DNA from: Furcasterigmium furcatum
Taxonomy: Eukaryota > Ascomycota > Sordariomycetes > Glomerellales > Plectosphaerellaceae
Assembly: GCA_001599815.1 (NCBI GenBank)
Contig: BCIA01000002.1
Span: forward strand, 558,001-622,000
Length of the DNA: 64,000 bases
Reading direction: 5' to 3'
Shown here: piece by piece, positions 22,924 through 33,349 of the stretch
Layout of the letters: each line of letters starts with the position of its first letter
How positions within the stretch are numbered: position 1 is the stretch's first letter
Notes under the pieces: model-generated
What the model saw: the letters and a program-made list of their open reading frames with translations, nothing else
Database searches by the model: none
What the model was told of the DNA's origin: nothing
Position numbers and translations under genes: made by a program

Positions 22924-23160
22924 ATGCCCGCCAGCCAGATCGCATCACCGCTGCCCATCGCCCCCCAGAGGCAGGGCCTGCACCTCCTGACCGGCCAGGA
23001 CCTCTACAGCAGCATCAGCGCCACCCTGACGTCCTCCGGCAACCGCCCGTCGACCCCCGTCCACATCATCCGCGAGCACGACTACAGCGTCCCGGCGCCG
23101 CCGCCACCGAGCCCCGTCTCCTTTGCGGCGGACCACTGGCCCGCCTCTCTGCGCCGCTGA
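22924..23160 (+). CDS. small conserved-looking protein of unknown function (78 aa)
   Basis: Not recognised. The frame begins in excellent context (TTTCAAAATG) and has strongly C-ending codons, unlike the chance frames around it. The product is proline/serine-rich with a short motif LLTGQDLYSSISATL in the middle and an EHDYSVPAPPPPSP segment; it has no signal peptide or membrane segment. A plausible 5'-UTR intron (22831-22896, GTAAGA...GCTGACG...CAACAG) ends 27 nt before the start codon, which supports a spliced transcript here. Judged real on codon use and gene structure. Confidence 0.6.
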   Translation: MPASQIASPLPIAPQRQGLHLLTGQDLYSSISATLTSSGNRPSTPVHIIREHDYSVPAPPPPSPVSFAADHWPASLRR

Positions 23161-24082
23161 ACACCGTCAGCGGCCGCATGAGACGCGGCTTTGGTTGGGA
23201 TTTTGTTATTGCTTGTATCATCAACACTGGCTTGGTTTACTACGGTTCAGGAGTCATGGGCGTGCCGCTGCTGCTTCTTCTGCATTTTCCGAGGCAACCA
23301 TAAGACCTCTCTCTTTTGTCACTCTGCACGGGTCCGGGGCTACAGCGGTTACATAAAAAAGTCGGCGAGGGGTTCGCCTGGCCTGGGACATCGTCGTCAT
23401 CCGACATCTTCAGGGATTGCACAACGGGTGTCTATCGGGTTTGCTTGTTTCGTTCCGGAGCGCCGCCGACATGGCATCGATCGAGTTTTTCTTGCTTGCA
23501 AGATATTGGGGACGGACTCTCATACAAAGTGTTACCAACAACAAATCTCGTGAGCATGAACAGCCGTGACGTGACTGCGTTGTTATGGGTTGCCGTGTGG
23601 CATGAATCTTGGGAGAATCGGATCGTGATGAGATTGTGATTTCGCTGGCATGAGACGCCATAGAAACTGTGGGGCATGCCTCGGCAACGGCCTCCGTAGT
23701 TACGCCGTGGGCATGTCGCGTGCACGGGCCGCCTTGGTCGCGACCACTTTACGCGCCGCCCAACTTCCATCGTGCAAGCACGCGTCGGGTACGCGTTGCT
23801 CGTGCCCCTGGAAACGCGAGACATGGATCAGTCACCCCCACCGGGCCAGCATATCTTGCAAGCCATGACTTCCTGGGAAGTCACCTCCCTTCCCACTTGC
23901 TACTTCTCAAGTTCTTCCAGCACAACCATCTCACCTTCCCCGAGACATTGAATGATCTTTGTTTCCTGCCAACATCCTCAATACAACACGGCAAGCACGA
24001 CTTTGATTACCATCACCACTTTCTCGACATCCAGTTCAATCCACACAATCTTCAGGACGCCGCCTCCCTCGACTCGACCACA
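23161..24082. other. intergenic region upstream of CDT1
   Basis: 3' UTR of the small gene, then the CDT1 promoter with two ACGCGT boxes. Other open frames here look like chance. Confidence 0.5.
23780..23796. promoter_or_regulatory. pair of MCB boxes (ACGCGT) upstream of CDT1
   Basis: Two perfect ACGCGT hexamers at 23780-23785 and 23791-23796, centred about 295 bp before the CDT1 start, with related ACGCG cores at about 23751 and 23814. ACGCGT is the MBF binding site, and fission-yeast cdt1 is a known MBF (Cdc10) target, so G1/S control is a reasonable inference. Confidence 0.55.
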
Positions 24083-25510
24083 ATGGCCGGAGCAGCTCCC
24101 CGTCGCCGTGTCAAGGCTTCCGCCGCGGCAGCTCCTGCTCCCAATCACTTGATCAGCAAATTCGGCCGCATCTCCAAGAACACTCCTTCCGCCAGCAAGC
24201 TCGACAAGAAGAAGGTGCTCGCGGTGTGCCTGCCCAACGCAAAGGCCTTCGGCCCCGTCGCGGTCACCTGCATTGACACGGCAAGTGACGAGGAGAACCA
24301 CGTTGTCCCTCCAGTTGCCACTGCCCCCGAGGCCAAGTCTTCGCACGGCAAGAAGAGGAAGGCGTCTCGCGATGACGACACTACCGCCGTCTCTTCGCCA
24401 ACACACAAGCGATCCCGCACCGCTGTCGAGGCCACCCAGGACACCAAGACAAACATCAAGTACGATGGCAAGAAGTCGGACAGGAAGATCAGCCGGTCGA
24501 ATAAGACCAAGTCTGAGACTGCACCCGCGCAGCAGCTGCCTGCCGAGCTCTTGGACCTCCTCAACCTCCAAAGAGCCATCCTTAAGACGGTGGCGTTGCA
24601 AATCGTTCACCAGAAGAACAACACTCCCATCGACATCAACGACATCGCACCCCAGGTGTCCCGGACATGGGGTAAGCGCAAGGTCACCGTCGACGATTTC
24701 AGGCGCTGCATCGCCATTCAGGACACAAAGTCCAAGGACGCGGGCTCCCATGGCTCCCCCTTCATGGTCACCGACTACGGCCGGGGCAAGCTCTGCCTGG
24801 AGATCCACACGACCGGGGACGCGAGGCCCATCGACGAGAACAAGCTCTGCAAGCAGTTCGAGGAGAACCTGCGCGCCCTCTGCGCCGAACGTGCCATGGA
24901 CGAAATGTCCGACCTCGATCTCTCCTTCGGGAGTCTCAGCTGCAGCGACCTCCCAAAGTCAGACATCACCCCGCGCCACCAGCACCTGACCGGGACGCAG
25001 AACCCGCTTCTCGCCAAGGGACAGCGTGCTCTCTCGGAGATCAAGCAGGGCCTCGCCATGAAGCAGCAGGAGAAGGAGGCCAAGGCCGAAAAGGCCGTCC
25101 CCCTCAATGCCCAGGGCGCCAAGCTGAGCCTGCTGGATAGGCTGCGAGCGAAGGAGGCCGCGAGGGCGCAGCTGGATCTGCCCACTGGGCCCGAGATGGC
25201 GAGGAAGAGGGCACTGCAGCGCGTGGGCGACGTGGCGTCGATCATCGGCATGCTGGCTAGCTCGTCCAACCCCATGGGCGTGGCCGTCCTATCATTCACC
25301 ATGCCCATCCTGCAGCAGAAGCTCAAGGACTCCCTGAGGGTCCCGATGCCCATGGAGGAGGGCATCGACACTGTGAGGCTGATCGCCAACGAGGTGGCCC
25401 CGGAGTGGCTCAGGGTCGTGAGCATGGGCGGCAAGGAGCACGTTGTGATTCAGACCCGGAGAAAGCCCTATGATTCCGAGCTGATGGCGCGGGTGGGCAG
25501 GCTGTTGTAA
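24083..25510 (+). CDS. CDT1: DNA replication licensing factor Cdt1
   Basis: Loads the MCM2-7 helicase onto origins with ORC and Cdc6 in G1. Single exon, 475 aa, starting at ATG 24083 (CACAATGG context). The basic, disordered N terminus has NLS-like clusters (KKRKASRDDD, THKRSR). A middle winged-helix-like region follows (AELLDLLNLQRAILKTVAL...TPIDINDIAPQV). The C terminus is the Cdt1 MCM-binding winged helix: LSLLDRLRAKEAAR, then RVGDVASIIGMLASSSNP, SFTMPILQQKLKDSLRVPM and EGIDTVRLIANEVAPEWLRV, all typical. I saw no clear PIP-box degron. Two MCB boxes lie upstream. Confidence 0.9.
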   Translation: MAGAAPRRRVKASAAAAPAPNHLISKFGRISKNTPSASKLDKKKVLAVCLPNAKAFGPVAVTCIDTASDEENHVVPPVATAPEAKSSHGKKRKASRDDDTTAVSSPTHKRSRTAVEATQDTKTNIKYDGKKSDRKISRSNKTKSETAPAQQLPAELLDLLNLQRAILKTVALQIVHQKNNTPIDINDIAPQVSRTWGKRKVTVDDFRRCIAIQDTKSKDAGSHGSPFMVTDYGRGKLCLEIHTTGDARPIDENKLCKQFEENLRALCAERAMDEMSDLDLSFGSLSCSDLPKSDITPRHQHLTGTQNPLLAKGQRALSEIKQGLAMKQQEKEAKAEKAVPLNAQGAKLSLLDRLRAKEAARAQLDLPTGPEMARKRALQRVGDVASIIGMLASSSNPMGVAVLSFTMPILQQKLKDSLRVPMPMEEGIDTVRLIANEVAPEWLRVVSMGGKEHVVIQTRRKPYDSELMARVGRLL

Positions 25511-26044
25511 ATGATGTCAGGCGGGAGAGAAGGAGACTGGATGATACCCCCTTGTTTGATCACATGGTAGGATGCGGCTGTCGGAGACCTGTATCTTTGG
25601 AACATTGCATGGCGTCTGTTTTATACATAGTTGGAGAGGCAGGGCAAGAAATGGAGCTTTTGAGCAATGCAATTCATCACGTGAAGCATGAGTATCCGTA
25701 TCAAGGTGAATGTAATCGTCAGCTCATCATAAGCCAACGCTCTATTGGTAGTCTTCCTTCTATGGACCATGCAAATTCAGCGTCGAGACATTTCTTGCTG
25801 TGCTGAGTTGACTTTCTACGCCCCAAGACACCAAGCCGCGTGAAACGGCTCCATCCAACCAGGCTCCCTGCCGGGCGTGGGAAGCCGCGCTGTCGTCGCT
25901 ATAATCAAGTAACGCGGGTTTTCCCACTCCCAGCGCCCAGGTCCCGACACGCCGCGAGCCAGCCGCTCACGCCGTGCTCTCCCGGCCGGCCGGGACCGAT
26001 TTTTTTTCCGTTCTTGTCGTTCGTCAAGCAGGCAAGCAGCGCGC
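25511..26044. other. convergent intergenic region
   Basis: Between convergent CDT1 and MBF1. Holds 3' UTRs and a TCACGTGA palindrome at 25677-25684 whose significance in a convergent region is doubtful. Confidence 0.5.
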
Positions 26045-26675
26045 TTACTTCTTCTTACCGAACTTGGGCTCGCCGATGCCGGTGCCCCGCAGCTTGACGT
26101 TGAGGACGCGCTCCATGGACGCGAGGACCTTCTGGTCGGGGGGCGCGGAGCCGCGCTCGAAGTCGGCGACGACGGACTGGGTGGTGTTGCACTTTGTGGC
26201 GAGGTCCTTCTGGGACATCTTGGGCTCCATCTTCTGGCGGGTCTGGGAGATGACGTCGCCGACGGCCTTGCCGATGGTGTTAGGTTTGATGATGTCGTCG
26301 GAGCGGTCGACCTTTGTGAGGCGCTGGCCTTCGACGGCGGGACCGGACTGCGAGGTGGTGAGTTAGTGACGGGCGGTGGGAGAGCGGCGGTTGAGGCACG
26401 TGAGGGTTGTGGGGTCGGTGTCGTCAGTGCGAGGCGGGCGGCGTGAGGCGCCCCGCGATGAGCTGCCGCGGGGACCTAGGGACGGGGACGAAGGGAGGGA
26501 CGAGGGGAGGGCTTACGGCGTTGCCAGAGGCGAACTTCTTCTCGGTCGCGACGCCGCCGGAGCGGAGGGCGGCGTTGATGCCGCTGCGGCCACGGACGAC
26601 GGTCTCGCGGTCGCCGCCGCCGCCGCCACGGGTCTTGCTGCCAATCTTGGTGACGTTGTCCCAGTCGTCAGACAT
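26045..26675 (-). CDS. MBF1: multiprotein-bridging factor 1
   Basis: Transcriptional coactivator that bridges bZIP regulators and TBP and also acts at collided ribosomes to keep the reading frame. Exons 26675-26517 and 26347-26045 (minus); intron 26348-26516 (169 nt). The product is 153 aa, the usual size. The N-terminal MBF1 domain begins MSDDWDNVTKIGSKTRG and includes ETVVRGRSGINAALRSGG. The C-terminal Cro/C1-type helix-turn-helix reads MSQKDLATKCNTTQSVVADF, then ERGSAPPDQKVLASMERVL, and the lysine-rich tail ends KFGKKK. The junction gives SGNASGPAVEGQRLTKVDRSDD. A glycine run follows the first 16 residues. Confidence 0.96.
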
Positions 26676-27508
26676 GTTTGCGGTGTTGTGATGTGGTACG
26701 AGGGTGGTGTGAGGGAAGATGTCGCGAATGCCGCTGGCGCAGGTGGGAGAATTCGAGGTGGGTTTATGTAGATTCCGAATCTGTCGTGGATTGTGGGAAT
26801 AAAGACGGTGTTGAAAGAGTCAAGATGGCTCGAGGCTATAATAAGTCCGCCGGGGACCCAATGGAAGTGCATGGAACCGTGGTCAATTCATCGGGGTGGA
26901 GGCGGGCGCGGGCGGCGGCTGAGTCAAGCGGCCAAGGAGGTTGCCTCCCGCAAAAATCCTGGAGGGGTAGCCGTCGCTAAGGCCGAGTCTCGCTTAGTCA
27001 GATCTCGAGGACTCTGGTTGTGATGGATGGTGCATGATTCAAAGGAGAAGGCAAATGACATGACATCTTGGGGCTTTCAAAGAAAAGAAATCGGAGGCAG
27101 TGTCTTCTCTGAAAGCCTAGATACTACTGACCCGTTTCTTCTAACACAATCAGCTTCCTTTTCGTCTCCCTTGCCAGAAGGGATGCAAATACCGATTTTG
27201 GTTCGGCGAAAAGAAGGCAGCTGGCGCCAGCTGGTATTCTCCGTGGCCCGGTGATACGGTGCTCCATAGGCTCATATCGCGAAGATGTTAGACAACGGAC
27301 GACGTTGACACTCAAACATGGCCTTTCCTCATCTTCACCAACGTCGTTCTCCAAGCCACTGTCTGGCTTTCCGGGAGACGTGAGAAATATTTCGTTCCCG
27401 ATTCCTTCAATTGGACAATTAGACAGATGAACCATCCCCCTACCCGCCTCAGAGTGAGTGAGTCCAACCAGAGTGTTTACGTCAACGCTCGCTCTGTTCT
27501 CTGTCGCC
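26676..27508. other. divergent promoter, MBF1 / DUF1365 gene
   Basis: About 830 bp between divergent genes. No gene supported. Confidence 0.5.
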
Positions 27509-29452
27509 ATGTCCGTACATTTCGTCGGGCACGCAGCAGCCTTCTTTCTGAGCACGACGTTCGAGACACTCTTCGGTGGCTACCTCGACGGCCTGTTTGT
27601 GCTGGCTTTCTCTGTCTGGAGAGAGAGGGCCGTTCTCATCGACGTGGCTGAGACCTACGTCGACGACGACATAGCTTCTGTGCTCCTCAATTCGCTTCTG
27701 GCGTGCACCATTGCCTTCGTTTGGTTCCGCCTCAGGCTCTTCCTGATCCCCGACGTCGATGCCAGCCAGGAGCCATGGACCGGCCTCGGAAAGCCGATGC
27801 TCATCCCCGCCAGGACGACGCACAGGAGAGTGTTCCCCAAGAAGCATGCCTTTTCATACTCCTACCTCGTGGTGGGTGTCCCCGTGGGCTGGGAGGGTTC
27901 GTGCGGTGGCATGGTCTCTACGAACGGACGGACCGAGAAGCAGGACAGCTTCTGGTTTCCGACCAAGGCCTCTCCCGCAAGAGGCTGGTTCCATGTCGAC
28001 GGGGCCGATCATCTCGCGCGCGGGCCGGGGACTCTCAAGACCAAGCTTGATAGCTACCTAGAATCCCAGGTGAGTCTCCCGTACAGCAGTCGGGACATTG
28101 TACTGACCAGTCAGGATGTCGATCCCGCCGAATACCCCCACGCATACCTCGTTACGGCGGCAAGCTTCATGGGGTACAACTTCAACCCCGTGTCCTTCTG
28201 GTATCTGTACTCGGAGGCCAAGGAACTCTCCGCCATGATCTTGGAGGTTAACAACACCTTTGGTGAGCGAAGAATGTACTTCCTTGCCGCGGGTGACCAG
28301 AGAGACGAGGACCAAAGCAGCAAATTCACAAAGGCCTGGCCCAAGGACTTCCACGTTTCGCCGTTCAATTCTCGAAAAGGGTCATACTCCCTATCAGCGC
28401 ACGACGTTCTCTCCAAGGGCGAGGGGGCTCAAATAGGGGTTCTCGATGGCACCATCACCCTCAAATCGTCCAAAGAGCACCCCAAAATCGTCGCACGCCT
28501 GTTCGGCGAAGGCAAGGCTGCAGACCCCGCGACGCTGAGCTCGTTCGAAAAGGCCGGGTTCATCCTCCAGTGGTGGTGGGTGGGCTTTGTCACCTTCCCA
28601 CGAATCGTCAAAGAAGCAGCCAAGCTGTTCTTCCAGAGGAATCTCCACGTGTGGTTCCGCCCCGAACCTGTCGAATCGACCCTGAGCCGAGCCGCCAACA
28701 CGAGCGAGACGCAGCTCGAGCCGATCTTCCGCGGTTACCTGCGCCACCTGGTCAGCAAGTCAGCCGCAGATATTACCGTCACATATACCCCGGCAGGCGG
28801 GATAGGAGAACGGGAAATCATGAAGAGTCCTGTGGCGAGTGAGACCCCTAAGGAAGCCGGATCGGAGCCCAACACCGGACGCTCAGCGGTCGACAGGGCC
28901 AAAAAGTCGGACAACGTCGACTTCCACGTGTTGACACCGGCATTCTACACGCGCTTCATCCACTACGCCCACGATTTCGAGGCTGTGTTCGCCGAGCTGC
29001 GCGAAAACCAGACGATCCACGTATCCCGCCCCAAGCTGTTGCCGGCGATATTCGTCTCCAAGTCTCCCGCGGCGCCGCTGACGGTCGAGAACGCGAGGGA
29101 CGGGCTCTGCTTCCGCGCCATCAAGGCGCTACGGAGGTTGCCAGAGAGAATCGAGCGGCCCCTGACGTCGAGCGCGAGGCCCGCGCCGGGCAGCAGCACC
29201 GCCACGCACACGGTGAGCGACGTCAGGGGATTTCGACTGTCGGCGATGGATGGCTATGTCCTCACCCACGCGGATGAGGCGACGCGGTGCCGCTATGAGG
29301 AATGTGTGCTGCGGATGTTTCTCGCGGAGCGGCTATCCCTAGGCAGCACCGGGCTACTGCGGCTCCAGGAGATGTTCCTCCGCGGGATGATGGCTTGGGT
29401 CATCGCGCGGGGGCTGGGGGTGGCCGCCGCGGCACTGGCAGACATTGCATAG
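27509..29452 (+). CDS. DUF1365-domain membrane protein
   Basis: Exons 27509-28069 and 28115-29452; the intron 28070-28114 is only 45 nt, a multiple of three and stop-free (GTGAGT...TACTGAC...CAG). Product 632 aa. DUF1365 hallmarks: FPKKHAFSYSYLVVGVPVGW, YLVTAASFMGYNFNPVSFWY and AMILEVNNTFGERRMYF. Hydrophobic segments occur at the N terminus (HFVGHAAAFFLSTTF and LLNSLLACTIAFVWF) and the extreme C terminus, so it is likely membrane-bound. In bacteria DUF1365 genes sit beside cyclopropane-fatty-acid-synthase-like genes, suggesting lipid metabolism, but no such partner is nearby. The start was placed at 27509, the first ATG; the open frame extends further only with a GTG. Confidence 0.88.
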   Translation: MSVHFVGHAAAFFLSTTFETLFGGYLDGLFVLAFSVWRERAVLIDVAETYVDDDIASVLLNSLLACTIAFVWFRLRLFLIPDVDASQEPWTGLGKPMLIPARTTHRRVFPKKHAFSYSYLVVGVPVGWEGSCGGMVSTNGRTEKQDSFWFPTKASPARGWFHVDGADHLARGPGTLKTKLDSYLESQVSLPYSSRDIVLTSQDVDPAEYPHAYLVTAASFMGYNFNPVSFWYLYSEAKELSAMILEVNNTFGERRMYFLAAGDQRDEDQSSKFTKAWPKDFHVSPFNSRKGSYSLSAHDVLSKGEGAQIGVLDGTITLKSSKEHPKIVARLFGEGKAADPATLSSFEKAGFILQWWWVGFVTFPRIVKEAAKLFFQRNLHVWFRPEPVESTLSRAANTSETQLEPIFRGYLRHLVSKSAADITVTYTPAGGIGEREIMKSPVASETPKEAGSEPNTGRSAVDRAKKSDNVDFHVLTPAFYTRFIHYAHDFEAVFAELRENQTIHVSRPKLLPAIFVSKSPAAPLTVENARDGLCFRAIKALRRLPERIERPLTSSARPAPGSSTATHTVSDVRGFRLSAMDGYVLTHADEATRCRYEECVLRMFLAERLSLGSTGLLRLQEMFLRGMMAWVIARGLGVAAAALADIA

Positions 29453-29732
29453 TAAGACCCGGGCACAGGGCGAGACATTCAGGTAAGAGCATGGCATTTA
29501 AGGAAAACTGCGATCAAACATTTGCTATCTAGATAATAGCCCCCCCTGGGTTCCAAAAAAGCGAGACATGTATTCTCGGTCCGACTGCCCCGTGGACACT
29601 CACACCCCCGGCAAGTCCGCAATGAAAGTAAAACCGAAGATCCCAAGAGAGAGGAACAGAAACGAGAAGGCAGTTCCCCTCAACAACACCGTCTAAGGCG
29701 CGCGCGGTGGCGCTCGACGTCCGGGTGTGCGT
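29453..29732. other. convergent intergenic region
   Basis: Short 3'-3' spacer between the DUF1365 gene and the GPI protein gene; nothing seen. Confidence 0.4.
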
Positions 29733-31143
29733 CTAGGCGAGGCCGAGCACGATGAACGGAGCGAAGCCGAGGGCGCAGAGGAGCAGGCTCGCGGCGGTGG
29801 CGGCGTTGCCGGAGGTGATGACGAAGCCGTTCTCGGTCTCGACGTGCTTGCCCTGGGGGTCCTTGTAGCCGGACTTCTGGTCCTGGTGGGACTTGTGGTC
29901 GTGGTGAGGCTTCTCATCGTGGTGGTGGGGCTTCTCATCGTGGTGGTGAGGCTTGTGGTCGTGGTGGTGCTTGTCCTTGTGGCCGTCGGTGTAGCACTCG
30001 GTGCACTTGGGCTTGTACTCGGGCTTGTGCTCGTGGCACTTGTCGCACTCAACGGGGTCGACGACGGGCCATTCGCCGCAGTGGCCCTTGTGGCACTTCT
30101 CGGGCTTGCAGAGGTCCTTCTTGTCCTTGCACTTGCCGTCGTGGCACTTGACGGGAGACCACTTCTCGCCCTTCTTGCAGTCGCCGTCATGGCAGAACTT
30201 CTCCCAGAGGGTCTCGCCGTCGCAGTGGTGGTGGTCGCAGTGGAAGGGCTTCAGGATGATGAGCTCGAACTTGCAGTCACCGTGCTTGCAGTTCCACCAG
30301 TCGGGCTTGTGGTGGGGAGGGTAGGGGTGAGGAGGGTAGGGCTTGTGGGTGGGATGGGGAGGGTAGGGCTTGTGGGTAGGCTTGAACCACTTGGTGGTGG
30401 TCGTGGTGGTCGTGGTCGGCCTGTCCGAGGTGGTGGTCGTGGTGGTGGTGGAGAAGCTGTCCGACGTGGTGGTAGTAGTGGTGGTGGTGTCCGAGGTGGT
30501 GGTCGTGGTGGTTTCCGAGGTGGTGGTGGTGGTTGTGGTGGTGTCCGAGGTCGTGGTGGTCGTGGTGGTCGTGCGGCGGCCGAAGTGGATGAGACGCAGG
30601 CTCGAGATGCTGAAAGTCGCGCCGTTGCTGGGGCAGACCTTGACGACCTTGACCAGGTAGGGGACGGTCAGGCCGACGGGGGCAATGATCTCAGTGTCGC
30701 CGATAACGTCGGTGGTGCCACCGGCCGGGACCTCGAGTTCGGCGAGGAGGACCTCCTGTTCCGAATCCCTGATCTCCAGCGTGCACAGCTCCGGGTCTTC
30801 CACCTCCCCGTAGTCTGCCGTGAGGGTGATGCCGATCTGGAGGGTGTTGCCCTCAAGGGTGTTGGCAGGGAAGGCATCGAACGGCACGTCGGCAACGAAG
30901 ACACCGTCCTCGACGAGCGTCAGGACGCTTCGAGATGCGGTCAGCTTGGGCGCTGCAGTAGGGACGAGGAGGGAGCACTTACAGAGGATCACCTGCCACG
31001 ATGAGGAAAGCACCCGAGCTCTCGGCGGTGTTGCGCGTAGCCGCGGCCAGGTTAGCCTCGGCAAGATCTTCGGGAGCCTGGGCAGCCGCGAGGCCGATGA
31101 GCCCGGAGGCCACGACCCCGATGAATCCACGGGTGGAACGCAT
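29733..31143 (-). CDS. GPI-anchored cell-wall protein with Thr-rich stalk and Cys/His-rich metal-binding-like region
   Basis: Exons 31143-30983 and 30927-29733 (minus); intron 30928-30982 (55 nt, with GCTGACC branch). Product 451 aa. Order: signal peptide (1 to about 22); a compact domain of about 150 residues with two cysteines; a stalk (172-232) of threonine runs broken by SD/SE; two PYPPHPTHK-like repeats; then 267-365 with fifteen cysteines, mostly as CX4C pairs such as CKHGDC, CDHHHC, CHDGDC and CHDGKC, then two CX2C pairs; a histidine tract (DHKPHHHDEKPHHHDEKP) to about 402; and a C-terminal hydrophobic tail after ENGFVITSGN fitting GPI attachment. I infer surface metal binding. GTGA-type simple repeats lie in the 5' UTR (about 31200-31245). 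Confidence 0.88.
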
Positions 31144-31531
31144 TGTGAGAGCCTGCGCGAAGGGGGCGAGGTGAGCAAAAGAGCGACTGGGAAATCAAGA
31201 AGTGAATGGGTGAATGAGTGACTGGGTGAGTGAGTGACTGATGAGCTGATCTGGTGGGAGAAAGAAGTCCTGTCCATCGCATCCGCCGCACACTTTTATA
31301 TCCAACAGACGGCCTCATCAGGGTGTTGTTGTGCTCTGCGATGCATTCCGGCCAGGGCGCGTGGTCCCTCGCTGTTCCTCGCTAGGGACAGCGAGGGAGA
31401 CATCAACAACATGAGGTCGCCCGTGGCCAGGAATGCTCCCTCGACGTGCCTCCCTGTATGGCCACTATTATCGAGTTCCTCGGCGGCGCCATCATTCCTC
31501 GCCTCAGCTCCTAGAACCAACCGCAGATTGC

Positions 31532-33349
31532 CTACCGGTCCTCCTCGTCCTCCTTCACCCAGTATGCCTCGACCTCGGCGATGCCCGTCCTCGCCGGAAT
31601 GGTCACCGCGATAGGGAACCCCCCGTAATCGGGATCGTCGTTTGGCATCATGAGGAATGAGCCGCTCCTAGTCTCGTCGCCGTTCAGCACCCTCAGCGTG
31701 CTCAGCCGGCCGTCGGCCCCGGCCTCCTTCTCCTCGGCCCTCAGGATGCCCGTGAAGGTCGCATCCCTGTGGACGCTCTCGAAGAAGACGTGGAACCCGC
31801 GCCCGACGCAGAGGAACTTGCCGGCTCCCAGGTGAATCACCATGCCGGCGCCGGGCCCCTTCTTCCCAAAAACAAAGCATCGCTCGACCACGACCCGATA
31901 GTCGCCCATGACCTTGGTCCACCTGTCCCTGGCCCCCGGCAGAGGCTCCTCGTCGAAGCAGAAGCCGAACCGGTCCTCCGGCGCAGCGTCGAGTAGGAAT
32001 GACGCCGTCTGAGACAACAGCTTGTACTCCCGTCCAATTACAGACGCTCCGGTGTCAATTCCGAACGGGCCAGTGCCCAGCGCCCCGTACGTCGCGAAGG
32101 CGAGCCACAGCCTGCGGGCGCCGACTTCATCTCGCCGCTGCTCGGGGATAAACAGAGGATTACCCAGCTCTGTGTAATGCTGGCAGATAAGCTCGTAGTT
32201 GTGCACGTAGAGGTCCGGCGCGATAAAGTCGAGAGCGGGTGCGTTCAGGCGCCAGATGTCGGTCATGCTATCGACCCGCAGAGTCAGTAATTGCCTTTTA
32301 TGGATGTGTTGGAAGTTACTCTTCGTATCTTAAGAGCAACAACATGTCGCAGGACTCCTAATCCAGGCAGGATAAGGGAAAATAGACTTCGGCATAACGT
32401 ACTGCGGGCAAGGGCCGCCGGACGGGTAGACGCCGGCCACGGCGCCACCTCCCACGACCACGGGGACTCCGATTAGCTCCAGCTCCCCGGGCTCGTCAAA
32501 GTTGAGCCACACATTGGCGTACATGGGGATCGGGTGCTCCCTCTTGCCCGCCTCGGCGACCCGTCCAACGAGCTTGCTGATGTAGTGCGCCATGAATGCC
32601 TCGTTGGCCGGCACCCCGGGGCCGAAAACTGACTCCCACGAGTGCTGCCCCCCTGAAGGGACGTCGGGGAAGCGGCTCTTAAACTTGGAGTGCAGGTTGG
32701 GCCCCGACAGGTGCTTTAAGAGCTCTTCGGGGACGGGCTGCCTGAATAGTTCCTCTGCCCTTCTCGAGCGGCACCTAGAATCTCCCAGTAGCCCGGTTTC
32801 GTTCTCAACCTGGACCATGATGACCGTTCCCTGGCCGTCCATCTCGGCCAGGTGACGCATCAGGGCTGAGAAGGCTCTGGCATCAGCCGCGGCACATTCT
32901 TCGGTGAATGGTGATATCATTTCCAGGCTCTTCTTGAGGCCTCCCGCCTGCAAGACCTGGACGCGGGGGAAGCGCTTCGTGTCCCTCTTCACCCAGGACG
33001 GGACATAGGTCGAGAGGCCGTTCTTGTAGGAGCCGAACCATAGAAGCACAAGTCTCATGTCGTTCTGCCTCGCACCGCGGAGGACGCCGTCCAGCTGGGT
33101 AAAATCGAACTCGCCTTCTCGGGGCTCGACGTCTTCCCATGACACCGCCCCTAGCAGCGTGTTGATCGACTGGGCCTTCATGGCGGGGAAGACCTCGTCC
33201 ATGAACTTGGCAGAGCTGGGTGATGAGTTGTGAAGCTCGCCTGCGAGCATGAGGAACGGCTTCCCATCGACGATGAGCTGAACGTTGCCGTTCTCGGACC
33301 GGGCGAGGTGTGGCAATGGGCCACCGGTGTGGAGCTTCTGGGCGGCCAT
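31532..33349 (-). CDS. intracellular beta-galactosidase-like glycoside hydrolase (DUF5597 type)
   Basis: Exons 33349-32403 and 32267-31532 (minus); intron 32268-32402 (135 nt, GTACGT...TACTGAC...GATAG). The junction produces GPCPHMTDIWRLNAPALDF. Product 560 aa. It has a (beta/alpha)8 glycosidase fold of the GH35/GH42-like kind: substrate strand VDGKPFLMLAGELHNSS, acid/base region MVQVENETG (Glu about 184) and a second acidic strand PLFIPEQRRD (Glu about 358) as likely nucleophile, followed by a C-terminal beta domain typical of DUF5597 proteins. No signal peptide, so it should act inside the cell on imported oligosaccharide. One copy of the CGG-N5-CGG motif lies 588 bp upstream of the start. 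Part of the putative sugar cluster. Confidence 0.87.

Noticed and set aside
27458..27508. 17-residue extension of the DUF1365 protein
   Set aside because: It would need a GTG start; ATG 27509 in GCCATG context is preferred.
29727..31004. 425-residue open frame opposite the GPI protein
   Set aside because: It is the complement of the Thr and Cys/His repeats (Val/Gly runs); the minus-strand protein has signal peptide, intron and GPI tail.
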